Assembly: GCA_963693315.1 (NCBI GenBank)
Contig: OY856188.1
Span: 187,633,930 to 187,697,929, forward strand
Direction: 5' to 3'
Source of the DNA: Diogma glabrata
Lineage: Eukaryota > Arthropoda > Insecta > Diptera > Cylindrotomidae
DNA length: 64,000 nt
The notes below the pieces were generated by a model. The model searched no databases and was not told the DNA's origin. It worked only from the letters and a program-made list of their open reading frames with translations. Each line of letters starts with the position of its first letter. The stretch's first letter is position 1. Below, piece by piece: positions 29,621-41,575 of this stretch. Both the position numbers and the translations under genes were made by a program.

Positions 29621-31443
29621 TACGTGTTGTTGTCGGTAACAGGTCAGAAATTTTTTTAATCTCTGGGGTAGGGTACTCACATAATGCACATGCCGAGTCC
29701 ACTCGTCCGGCACCTGGGGACTGGAGTTATACAACAAAGTGTGCTGGAAATTTTTTTTGCTTCCTTGTAAGCGATATAACTCGTAAATGGTGCACTTTAG
29801 GATACTGGTGCCATGGAACTTTTTTGCTCCTTAAATGTTTTCCTATAACTTAAAATAAAAAAAAAACAAAAACAATTTGTTTTGTAGCAAATTTTTGCGA
29901 AAAATTGCGAAAAAATGCCTAAAAATCGATATTTTTCAATTGAATTTAGTTGTTTGCAAATAATTGTTTATAACATAACTGACACCTTTATCTTGTAGCA
30001 AAAACCTCAACAAAAAAAGTAAGCTTCAGAACGTTTCATTCGGCCTGATAGTTTTTGCACAATTCCATTTTGCACTTAATGCCCCTAAAAAAGTTGTTAA
30101 CTTTGGGCAGGCCGCAAGGTCTGAGTTTTCATCCGATCGCAATCTGCTTGGCGGGAATTGAAAGGGTGTAGTGTCAGCTTTAAATAGCATCTGTGTTGTC
30201 TATACCCATATACAATATTAACAACAATTACAGTGGTTCAAAAAACCGCGAAAATTCCTTAGATGCAAAATTAAATTTCTCAACGGATTTTCAACTTAAC
30301 GAGATGCGTTTTTAAAATTTGCAAAGTGCTTAGCAAACCTCAGATTTTAGAAAATAGACCTTTCTAACATGATTTGGGACATGATTACACATAAGTAGTT
30401 CATTACTTTTTCATTAAATTTATTTGTCATTACAATAATACTCAATTATACATCGTGTCGCTACGTACGTTTTACGTATACTATACAGGACGTTTTATTT
30501 TTTCATAGAGTACGTTACAAGCAGTAGTCATAGTAACCAATCGTGTGTTGGGTAGACACAGACCTAGCATCTTGTGAGCACAACAGTATCATGTTGGAGG
30601 GAAATTCTCGGTTCCTGTCGATATATGGCATGCAAAATCAATGTCACAATCGTGGTTTCAAAAACAAACTGGGCCATAACTCGGTCCAAATCATGTTAGA
30701 GAGGTTTCTTTTTTAATCTTCGGTTTTCTAACGAATTTGCAAATTTTAAAACCGCATCTCGTTAAGTGGAAAATTCGTTGAGAAATTTTATTTTGCAACT
30801 AAGGAATTTTCGTGGGTTTTTCAAACAACTGTAGTTGTTGTTAATATTGAATATGGGTATAGGCAACATAGATGTTGTTTAAAGCTGATATTACACCCTT
30901 TCAATTCCCGTCAAGCAGATTGCGATCGGATAAAAACTCAGACCTTGCGGCCTGCCCAAAGTTAACAACTTTTTTAGGGGCCCTAATTGCAAAATGGAAT
31001 TGTGCAAAAACTATAAAGCCGAATGAAACCTTCTGAAGCTTACTTTTTTTTGTTGAGGTTCCTGCCACAAGATAAAGGGGTCAATTATGTTATAAACAAT
31101 TATTTGCAAACAACTAAATTCAATTGAAAAATATCGTTTTTTAGACATTTTTTCGCAATTTTTCGCAAAAATTTGCTACAAAACAAATTGTTTTTGTTTT
31201 TTTTTTATTTTAAGTTATAGAAAAACATTTAAGGAGCAAAAAAGTTCCATGGCACCAGTATCCTAAAGTGCACCATTTACGAGTTATATCGCTTACAAGG
31301 AAGCAAAAAAAAATTTCCAGCACACTTAGTTGCATAACTCCAGTCCCCAGGTGCCGGACGAGTGGACTCGGCATGTCCATTATGTGAGTACCCTACCCCA
31401 GAGATTAAAAAAATTTCTGACCTTTTACGAGCAACAACACGTA
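29621..31443. mobile_element. 1.8-kb foldback element with ~760-bp arms
   Basis: The left arm, 29621-30378 (tacgtgttgttg, aggtcagaaatttttttaat, ctctggggtagggtactcac and onward), recurs in reverse at 30684-31443 with scattered differences. The loop of about 300 bp (30379-30683) is unique, and neither arm has coding. The element lies between the RT and GIY-YIG parts of a Penelope-like element, so it inserted into it. The outermost 20 bp of the two arms are less alike than the rest, so the exact termini are uncertain. Confidence 0.9.
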
Positions 31444-31465
31444 AGTCATATCTTTTTCCGTTATT

Positions 31466-31910
31466 CTATTGGCCTATAGGATGTGTAAGGGTATAAACTC
31501 TATTTATGAAAGATTTCACTACATTAAATTTCATTGTTTTAGGATGCAAAGAAAAATAATTTAATATACGTCCTGAATTTAAATCTTTTTTGTACCAACT
31601 TGTAATAATTTTTTGATCATCTCTATATAAAGTCATATCTAAAAAATTAATTTTCCCTTGGTTTTCTTTTTCAACAGTAAAATTTATATGATGATCAAAT
31701 GAATGGAAAATATTTAAAGTATGTTGAATTAAATTTTCTGGTAAGATCAAAAGAATATCATCGACATATCTTACAATGAAGGTAGGTTTTATATCTAGTT
31801 TTTGAAGGCAAACATTAAATAATTTATCCAATATTAAATCAGCTAGGGCTGGAGAAATTGATCGACCCATAGCAAGACCACTTTTTTGTATAGATATTAA
31901 TTTTTTAGAT
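31466..31910 (-). pseudogene. Penelope-like element RT catalytic fragment (minus strand)
   Basis: Reads ISIQKSGLAMGRSISPALAD, LILDKLFNVCLQ, PTFIVRYVDDILLILPENL (the YVDD catalytic motif), DHHINFTVEKENQGKINFLD, MTLYRDDQKIITSWYKK and SGRILNYFSLHPKTMKFNVV. This is the palm and thumb of a Penelope-like RT. It is truncated at its N-terminus (about 31910) and separated from its endonuclease by the foldback insertion. GLAMGRSISP differs from GTTMGSKLAP in the plus-strand fragment, so the two belong to different subfamilies. Confidence 0.87.
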
Positions 31911-33907
<1,997 letters not shown>

Positions 33908-34037
33908 ATTCACAACACTTTCCAATGTGGAAATACAATTTCTAAACGTGTATCTACGCATTTCGTTTCCAAAACAACATAATGTATATAAATATTCAAA
34001 CATTTCAAAATTAATAAGATGATTAACTTGCTCAGTA
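33908..34037 (-). CDS. Candidate internal exon (unrecognised protein)
   Basis: Minus-strand segment bounded by an acceptor (ttttctatatag) and a good donor (GTGAGC at 33907). It is open for 43 codons: TEQVNHLINFEMFEYLYTLC, then CFGNEMRRYTFRNCISTLES and VVN. The protein is unrecognised. Its phase 0 end does not fit directly to the phase 1 start of the candidate exon at 27964, so either another exon lies between or they are unrelated. Confidence 0.25.
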
Positions 34038-35277
34038 CTATATAGAAAATAAACGTGTGTCACATCTATTCTATTGTTAAAAAATGACAGTGTATGTAAT
34101 TTGAAATCACTGCCCTCTGAGTATTACAAATTGTTCTGTAAATTGTTGACTTTACCATAAAAACTTTATGTGTAAAACCATAAAAATCTTGAAATTGCGA
34201 TTTAATTAGCCACTAAATTCTTTTTTCATTCTAATGTTTTTCCTACCTTAAAATCTTACCTTCAACTTTTATATCTGTGTCCTACATGTTAAATATAATC
34301 TTAAGAACAAAAACACCGTAATAAAACTACAATATTGTAACTTTATAGTACGAAGCATTTTAGTTTTCTTCTAATTTGAAATGTTGTTAAAGTGAATATA
34401 TTTTCCTTTTTCTTTATATGAGAAAGTTATTTATTTATGTTTTTAGTTTGTTACTTCTTCAAACATAAAATTGTCTATGAAACCTTAAAGCTATTTTTAA
34501 GATAAATTTCATTTTCATGTTTTTCGATTTGAAATTTACATAAAATTTCGAAAGCTTATGTTCGTGACAGAAAATTGTCTTACTAAGTATGTATATAAAT
34601 ATAAGTATTTTACGGTTTTCTTTGATAGGGTTGATGGGTTTTAAGAATTCCGTTCAAAATGAATAATAGATTTATTTCAATTTAATTGTTTTTAATTTAT
34701 TTTCGTACTGTCATAATGTTTACGTTATTTAATAATAAAAATGCGGGTTAATTAATCGTGGTAATTATTTTACTTAATTATATTTCTTGGTTAATTATAT
34801 ATGTATAGACGCAATTATAATTTATTTTTAATTGTACTTATTTTTATATTTATGAAAGATATTAAGGAAATTGGGTTGAAACTTTGCATATTCCAGAAGA
34901 TTTTAATCAAGATTATATAGAAAATTTTATAGTATATTACAGCATATTATAGCAGAAAATTTTATAGCACAAACTTGAATAAAAAGTTATCCAATAATAT
35001 GGGTTGATTCAGTCAGGTGGATAAGCCACAATATTTAATAATTACTTAATAATAACAACACAACTTTTATTAACCATTTATTTTTTATTTGATACGATCG
35101 GCATCTATTTTTGACAAAAAAAATCAATAACAGATAGTTAAAAGGCTTTTTACTAATGAGCTTTTTGTATTGAAGTATATACTTAAATAAAACTCAACAA
35201 ACAATTTTAACTTACTAACTTTCTGTTTATCAAATTAACCTTCAAAGTTAAATATTATAGTGTAGTGTAGAGTTAGT
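34038..35277. other. AT-rich non-coding stretch
   Basis: Nothing with clear support. Confidence 0.4.
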
Positions 35278-35350
35278 GTTTCTCAACCGGTGGTCCGCGA
35301 ATTTCTTTGTACTTATTACCAGTTAAAATTTTATTTTATTCGAGCGAAAG
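35278..35350 (+). mobile_element. Solo hAT left end
   Basis: gtgtttctcaaccggtggtc, then cgcgaa and a ttattacca block, match the left end of the hAT element at 45199. No matching right end was found nearby, so it is a truncated copy. Confidence 0.65.
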
Positions 35351-35429
35351 AAAAAAACAATTTATTTGTAATTTGATAACTTGATTGTATTTTATAAAAA
35401 AATCAACGAAAATAATATGATAACTTCAA

Positions 35430-36200
35430 ACGATTGCGCATGTCCCTCTCGCCAATATTGAAAAAGGCAAAGTCTACTACCTAGGATTAAATTGAATTAA
35501 ATTTTCATTTTGAAAAAAATAGTATTTTTATGTTTGTTTTTTGGTTTCTCAATTCTCATTAGTTTTAGTAGTAGGGCTTCCAATGCCGGTAACGTTAGTA
35601 CCGTTAATACCGGCATTAGGCCTAAAATCTCATTTCGGTATCACCGGTATTAAGACCCGGTATTACTAAATTATAGAAGAAATTAATATTTGCCCACAGA
35701 AAATTCGTCACATTGAATTAGTAAACTAAATTTGCCGTCTATGGGTCAATGCTGGTCACGTACAATATAGACGGAACTTTAACAGTAAAAACTTATTCTT
35801 CATAAAAAGTTTATATAACTTTATTTTGAAAAATAAACACATATTATAATAATTTTTTTGTATTGAAAATAATAATTAATTTTAATTTTATTCTTTTAAC
35901 TAATTAACGTAAAATAAATCTTACTAAAGATTGACCAAATTTAAATATTTTGTTTATAATCTATTTATTTAAATCAATTCTTCAAACAAAAATGCTCCAA
36001 ATGTTCTCTTTTTCGGAATATCAGCATTACCGGTAATATATCGGTAATATTAAAGTGAGAAATTTTGGTTGGTATTACCGGTGTTGAAAAAATCGATAAT
36101 TTTGGAAGCTCTACTTAGTAGTTAGCGCTTTGATGTCTTTTATTGTAGGTCATTTCATTTTCAAAATACCAAACAATTAAATAAGTCACACAATTGAAAA
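35430..36200 (+). repeat. Dispersed repeat interrupted by a hAT MITE
   Basis: The flanks 35430-35571 and 36122-36200 together match the continuous copy at 9720-9900 (gcgcatgtcc, attaaattgaatta, tttctc...cattagt, ttgatgtctttta, ttcaaaataccaaa). Confidence 0.65.
35572..36113. mobile_element. hAT-type MITE, 542 bp, with 8-bp target duplication
   Basis: Ends TAGGGCTTCCAA and TTGGAAGCTCTA are inverted repeats. Flanks tttagtag (35564-35571) and cttagtag (36114-36121) form an 8-bp target duplication with one mismatch, the hAT signature. The interior is rich in accggtaat-type palindromes and has no coding capacity. Confidence 0.82.
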
Positions 36201-36473
36201 TTGTGCTGAAGTAAAAATATAACAATTCCAAATAAAATATATCGTTCTTACTCCTAAATCGAAATAAATAATTACTTTAAAATGCTCACACACTTAATTT
36301 TGTTTAATTTGATTTGAGCTCAGCTTCGTTTAACAAAAAAAAACATATGTGTCTGAATATTTTGTTCAGTTATGCAAGTATTGTTATAAAAATAAACAAA
36401 AAAGATTATGCAAAAATACTAATTTTCCACTTCTACATATCGACTTTTTTTTAATAATAAGTGTTATGTTATA

Positions 36474-36600
36474 GGAATTACAATATGTGTCAAAACAACA
36501 CATAGATAACTTCTAAGACCTAGGTCCCCAAACAACATGCGCTCTGAGGTGTTGATGAACGTTTTGTTAAACTTTTGTGGATTGAACTAGCAATTTGTTC
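36474..36600 (-). mobile_element. jockey-like LINE 3' end (truncated copy)
   Basis: The plus-strand view attacaatatgtgtcaaaaca, acacatagata, acctaggtcc, ctctgaggtgttgatgaacg and cttttgtggattgaac matches 23573-23685. It is strongly 5'-truncated. Confidence 0.75.
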
Positions 36601-36601
36601 A

Positions 36602-37115
36602 GGTATGCCCTATTATGATTCGGGCCGAATCAGGGTGTAATAAGGTAAATCCTAATAGGGCATTTTCATCCGGCCCCTATCAGAAATCACACCTGATTTC
36701 ACTACTAGGGCGTCCCGTATTTGTTCTGATCCGGCCCGGATTTCGAAAACCTATATAATCCCTAGTAGTAAATGCCGGACTAGGCGCGGATCCGAATATC
36801 TGATTTTCCAATTAAGGTATGCCATATTTGTCCGAATCTTAGCCCTATTTCACTTTAATAAATTTCATTAGGTTAAAATTCGCTAGAGTATTATCAATTT
36901 TAGATATACATAGTTTGAGAAATTTCACATGTACTTTAGTTATCGCTTCTCTGCGTTATGAATACATTTAGGTAAGTATAAAGCTAGAATATTTTTATAA
37001 AAAAAGTTTTCTAATGTTTGTAGTAGTAAATTTTCTAATTTTTCTAGTGTATGTTGAAGAAACTTCCCTATTTTAAATTAGCCGGCCCTGGTCCTTTTCT
37101 AGTAGGGCTGCCTGA
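36602..37115 (-). mobile_element. Non-autonomous TIR element, copy B
   Basis: Ends tcaggtatgccctattatga and ctagtagggctgcctga are the reverse of the ends of copy A (15445-16243). Shared internal blocks include gaaatttcaca, ttaggttaaaattc and ccctatttcac. It sits directly next to the LINE 3' end. Confidence 0.65.
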
Positions 37116-37864
37116 TAAGCAGCAAATGTTGGGTATCACTACATCATCACATCACCTTCACCATCGAATCGAAAAAATAGTTTCTTTAAAGCTCTTGTCA
37201 TAAAATAAATTTCAGGTAGACAAACCTTTAATACTACTGTGTTGTAGCCATCACCATGTAGCTCATAATTTTATATGCAACACTCTTATGAATGTATTTA
37301 CATACACCATGATGTTAAACGCTGATTCAAGCCTATATTTGGGATTTAATGTTACGTCATTGGGATAGTTTCCAGAAACTTGTGTTTCTGTAAGAAAGTG
37401 AATATGCGGTTTGCGAATTGAAAAAAAGTTAAATCAGAGTGAAGGGAGTGAAATAAAACTAATCAAAATTTCACTCTTAGGAGTCCTATTCCAAATAAAA
37501 ATTTAAAAAGTTCAACTTGTAAAGCTCTCAAAAAATAAAATACATATATGGAGGGGCTGAAAACTCACAGCTCTGAGATATCAAGACTTAGGTCTGGGTT
37601 AAGGATTTTAATATAGTTTTGGGCAAAAAACTTTTATAAGGACACTTTTATAAGGTTTTTAGTTTACTCAGCGATGTGTATCAAACATAAATTTTTGTTA
37701 AAGTAAATGTATTTTTTATCTCTGTTTAGATATGTATTACAAAACTAACACGAAACATCAATACGTTGTCGGAAAATTATAACAGAACATATATTAACAT
37801 AATTTAGTGAAAAGATTATACAATCAGCAAACTACTCAAAAACCTCTCCATGTACCGTTTCGAG
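37116..37864. other. Non-coding stretch
   Basis: Nothing recognised. Confidence 0.4.
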
Positions 37865-38700
37865 AAAATATTTAAAAATCACAAATTCATATTTTTTCAA
37901 AATTCCAAAAATATTGTAAAAATTAAATAAAATAAAAAATTCAAATTTTTTTCAAACAAACTTCTAAAAATATTTCAAAAAATATTACAAAATCAAAGAT
38001 TGAAACTTTTTTCAAAAACTATAAAAATATTGCATAACTTAGAACAGAATCAAAAATTCTAACTTTTTCCAAAATTATAAATATTATAATAAAATCAATA
38101 ATTTAAAATTTTTCAAAATTCTAAAAAAATTCCAAAAATTCTTACAAAATCAAAAATTGAAACTTTTTTCAAAATTCTAAAAATATTCCGAAAATTAGAA
38201 TAAAATCAAAAATTTAAACTTCTAAATTTTAATAATATTCCAAAAATTCTTAAAAATTCAAACTTTTTCCAAAATTATAATAAAATCAAAAATTTAAAAT
38301 TTTTCAAAATTCTAAAAATATCCAAAAATTCTTACAAAATCAAAAATTGAAACTTTTTTAAAATTCTAAAAATATATATAAAATTCGAAATTTTTTTTTC
38401 AAAATTCTAAAAATATTCCAAAAATTAGAATAAAATCAAATATTTAAACTTTTTCTATATTCTGAAAATATTCCAAAAACTCTTAAAAATTCAAAAATTC
38501 AAACTTTTTCCCAAATTCTAAAAATATTGCAAAAATTATAACAATATCAAAAATTGAAACTTTTTCCAAAATTATAAAAATTATAATAAAATCAAAAATT
38601 TAAAATTTTCCAAAATTCTAAAAATATTCCAATAATTACAAAATCAAAAATACAAAATTTTTTCAAAATTATAAAAACATTTCAAAAACTATAACAAACT
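37865..38700. repeat. A-rich minisatellite with ~190-bp higher-order repeat
   Basis: Variants of aaaatcaaaaattgaaactt, ttcaaaattctaaaaatatt and ccaaaaattct repeat about every 60-65 bp. Larger blocks recur about every 190 bp (cttacaaaatcaaaaattga at 38141 and 38331; a related block at 38541). The copies are diverged, so the array is old. Confidence 0.8.
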
Positions 38701-38762
38701 CAAAAATTTCTATGTCCAATTTCATTTTCAATTACATTTACGTCATAAAAACAGCAAATTTT

Positions 38763-38992
38763 TATCCAAAAAATTGGATAAAAAAATAAATGAAATCATT
38801 TTTTGACACACTTGACATTATTTTTTTCACAAACTTGTAATGCCATAATTCTCTATAATAATAATAAAATTTCATGTCATATAAATAATTAATTTTATTA
38901 TTTTTTAAAAAATTGGGTAAAAAAATAAATAAAAATCTTTCTTTTGACACACTTGACAAAATTTTTTTGACAAACTTAAAATGCAATAATCT
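38763..38992. repeat. Two-copy tandem repeat, offset about 145 bp
   Basis: aaaaaattggataaaaaaat, then tttgacacacttgacat, recurs as aaaaaattgggtaaaaaaat, then tttgacacacttgacaa, both followed by a cacaaact/gacaaact block. The minus-strand open frame 38762-38986 is a by-product with an internal repeat. Confidence 0.75.
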
Positions 38993-39906
38993 AGTTTTTG
39001 ATCTGACATACCAATCCCTACCATCAAAGTTTCTCCAAATTCAATGTTCCTACTCGTAATCACTTAAAATGAACGTTTTTTAAGCCAAAAATATGAAACT
39101 TTGCTATTTTTGACACACATAATGATTTGTTAGACACACTTCCGGTACAGTTATCGAACACAGCGTTCTTCCGGATCTGTCCCTTGAGTATACCTATTTT
39201 TAGAAAAAAAAAAAATTTAAAAAACCCTCCAGCGGGTTTCTAGATTTCGTAGGTAATGACGGCCGGCAGACAGACATACATTTTTTTTTGCTTTTTTAAA
39301 ATCAGTAGGCCCTAAAACGTCGAGGAATGCCAAAAAAGTGGGGGTAAGAATTTCACTTTTGGCTCATGAATGTACTACTTAGGTTTTTCAGGTGGGCGTT
39401 ACGTGCTTATGTGCATCGAGTTATAGGTCTAAGAATGAAGTCTTTTGTTTAATGAGTTTATTATGTCGCGTTGAATCTCAAATAATTTATCAAGTATCTT
39501 CTACCAGTACTGTTTGTTTGAAAGAAGAATGAATGGCCCACTGATGTTTCCTGGACTCCACTTGAGTTTTCTGTTTCTCTGCATCAACGGTGTCTTTCCT
39601 TATGAACACCTAATGATTTTTCTTCAGCTTGCCTCTGTTGTGATTCCGACACGATGGACGAACGTTATAATTAATAAATTTTCCTTTATTTTAATTTACC
39701 TTTTTAAGCTATTTATGGCCTAACTCATCGGTTCTTAACCATGGGTACTCGCTCCCCTTAGGGGTGCGAGTTAGAACATCTAGGGGTGCGAAGTTGTAAT
39801 TTTACAAATTCACATGAACTCACTAAATGATAATAGTTCCAACAATATTTGAAAAAAAATTTTGTAATGCATTAAATTTGTTTAAATAAGTGCGTAATAG
39901 TTATTT
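38993..39906. other. Non-coding stretch with a possible hAT-like end
   Basis: ggttcttaaccatgggtact, then cctt and aggggtgcgagttagaac (39730-39780) resembles ends of hAT elements, but no partner end was found. The open frame at 39514-39723 has no support as a gene. Confidence 0.35.
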
Positions 39907-40023
39907 TCCTAACAAGTACGCGATGCTGGTGATTCCGAAACGAAAGCAGGATGTTACCAAAACGAGCGTAGCGAGTTTTGTACCTGCTTAAGATTCGCAA
40001 TCACCTTCGCGTGCATGTTAGGA
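39907..40023. mobile_element. Foldback MITE, about 117 bp
   Basis: tcctaaca, then gtacgcgatgctggtgattc and gcagg on the left mirror cctgc, cgcaatcaccttcgcgtgca and tgttagga on the right. The loop carries cgagcgtagcgag. Confidence 0.75.
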
Positions 40024-40197
40024 ACAACGTTTTTCCTACAATCGTTAAAGAATTACTATTTCCTACAATCGTCTAATTAGAATCGTTTAGTTTTGTCAAG
40101 ATTTGAAACTGCTAATTTATCGTGAAAATCAAGTTGCAATGGTTGCTATGGATGCAACTTGTAAACAAAAAATACGGAAAACAAAATACGCTTTCTA

Positions 40198-40631
40198 CAC
40201 TGAAAAAAAAATTGAAGATCTCGAAGTTGGCAGTTGATTATTCATGCAAAGAAAAATTATTTGCAAACAATTTCACTGTGATTGGGACAACTACACGCTA
40301 ACATTTTCCTTACAACAAAATGAGGTTTATTCAACATATAAAGTGTTATATCCAGTATAACAGTAGTTGAATAAAGATAATAACTATTTCCCTGAAAAAA
40401 ATTTTCTTTGGCCTTATATCATGAATTTTTCATTTTAAAGTTTAAGTATTTGAGATTAATTGAACTATATTTTATTTTCACATAAATATTTCGTGTGATT
40501 GTCTCAACTTCATCGATTTATAATTGTAGAGTTGTTGAAGCAATTACGTAGTTTGATTCGCCATATGTGACCGCACGGTGAGGTTGAGACAATTGCATTT
40601 CGATTGGAAATAGGACATGTTTTTTTCAGTG
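40198..40631 (+). mobile_element. TA-flanked MITE, 434 bp
   Basis: Ends CACTGAAAAAAAA and TTTTTTTCAGTG are inverted and directly flanked by TA on each side (40196-40197 and 40632-40633), as for Tc1/mariner-type insertions. A second, inverted copy lies at about 3005-3400. No coding. Confidence 0.8.
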
Positions 40632-41320
40632 TATACGGTGAAGGCGGGTTCATCATCTGCGTTGAAGGAGATTACTTTTTCTTCCTCTTCTATTTCCTTA
40701 GATGATGGTTTAACTGGAGTGCAATTTAATAATTCAAGTAACAGCTGTTCTATCAATATATATAATAATAATAATAGATAATTAATTAATTTAATTTAAA
40801 TAATATTAATTTCACGTGTATTCTTGAGTCCAAATAAATTTATTTTTATTATGAAATAAGTTAGGAATCATTTCGAACTTGGGTGGTAACTAAATCTAGC
40901 GTGTTGATTAATCGTTATTTTCAAAACTTCTTGTCAGTGAGGTTGATTACCAGAACTTACGTGCTTTGAGCTAGGCAGGGTGTAGTTGGATTCGTTTGAC
41001 TGCTATTTTCGGTTTGTTTATTAGGTCTCATTATTACGGTTCAAACGAAAATTAAATGTGTGTGTTCGAAAAAAAAAACATTTACTTCGGTTTAGGAATA
41101 AAAACGATATTCTTTGTTTATACACTCCTATAAGCAATGTTTTATATTTTTTAAGCTATTTACACTGAAATAATGCATATAAGGAGCGTTTTAAACTCCT
41201 GGACTTAGCGGTTCCATGTTAGGAAAAAGCAATCTATTGCTGCAAATGAGAGAGCGGAGTTTAGCTTTATACACTCATGCAAAAAAAATTCAAATCAAGA
41301 AAAAGTTATTTGTGTATCTA
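40632..41320. other. Non-coding stretch
   Basis: A short minus-strand frame (40756-40544, with EIEEEEKVISFNADDEP) partly overlaps the MITE end and could be a relic of coding sequence, but there is no further support. Confidence 0.3.
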
Positions 41321-41575
41321 GTGCAAAAAGTGCATATTTGTTGCACAATGCATGGAGTTTGCAGCTCGAGACGAAGTCGAGAGTCGCTACCACGCTGAGT
41401 GCAACAAATATGCTTTTTGCACGCGTTGCACACAACATTTTTTCTACGATTTCTACATTTTCTCTACGATTTCTACATTATTATGGCACTTTTTGCACTA
41501 GTGCAAAAAATTAAACTTTTGGCACAGTACATAGTGCAAACAATAGTCACTTTTTGCACGATCGTAGAAAAAAAA
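41315..41575. repeat. Cluster of inverted gtgcaaaaa motifs
   Basis: gtgcaaaaagtgcatatttg, ttgcac (41321-41346) faces gtgcaacaaatatgcttttt, gcac (41399-41422) across a 52-bp loop that holds agctcgagacgaagtcgaga. Further gtgcaaaa/ttttgcac motifs recur at 41490-41500, 41530-41540 and 41552-41560, with doubled ctctacgatttctacatt. It looks like a degenerate foldback element. Confidence 0.6.

Noticed and set aside
34269..34358. Signal-peptide-like 29-residue frame starting MLRTIKLQYC, thought of as exon 1 for the RDEL candidate gene
   Set aside because: A stop lies before the only good donor (GTAAGA near 34260), and phases do not fit the exon at 34037.
39514..39723. 69-codon plus-strand open frame with hydrophobic residues
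   Set aside because: No homology signal or gene context; hydrophobicity follows from T-rich codons.
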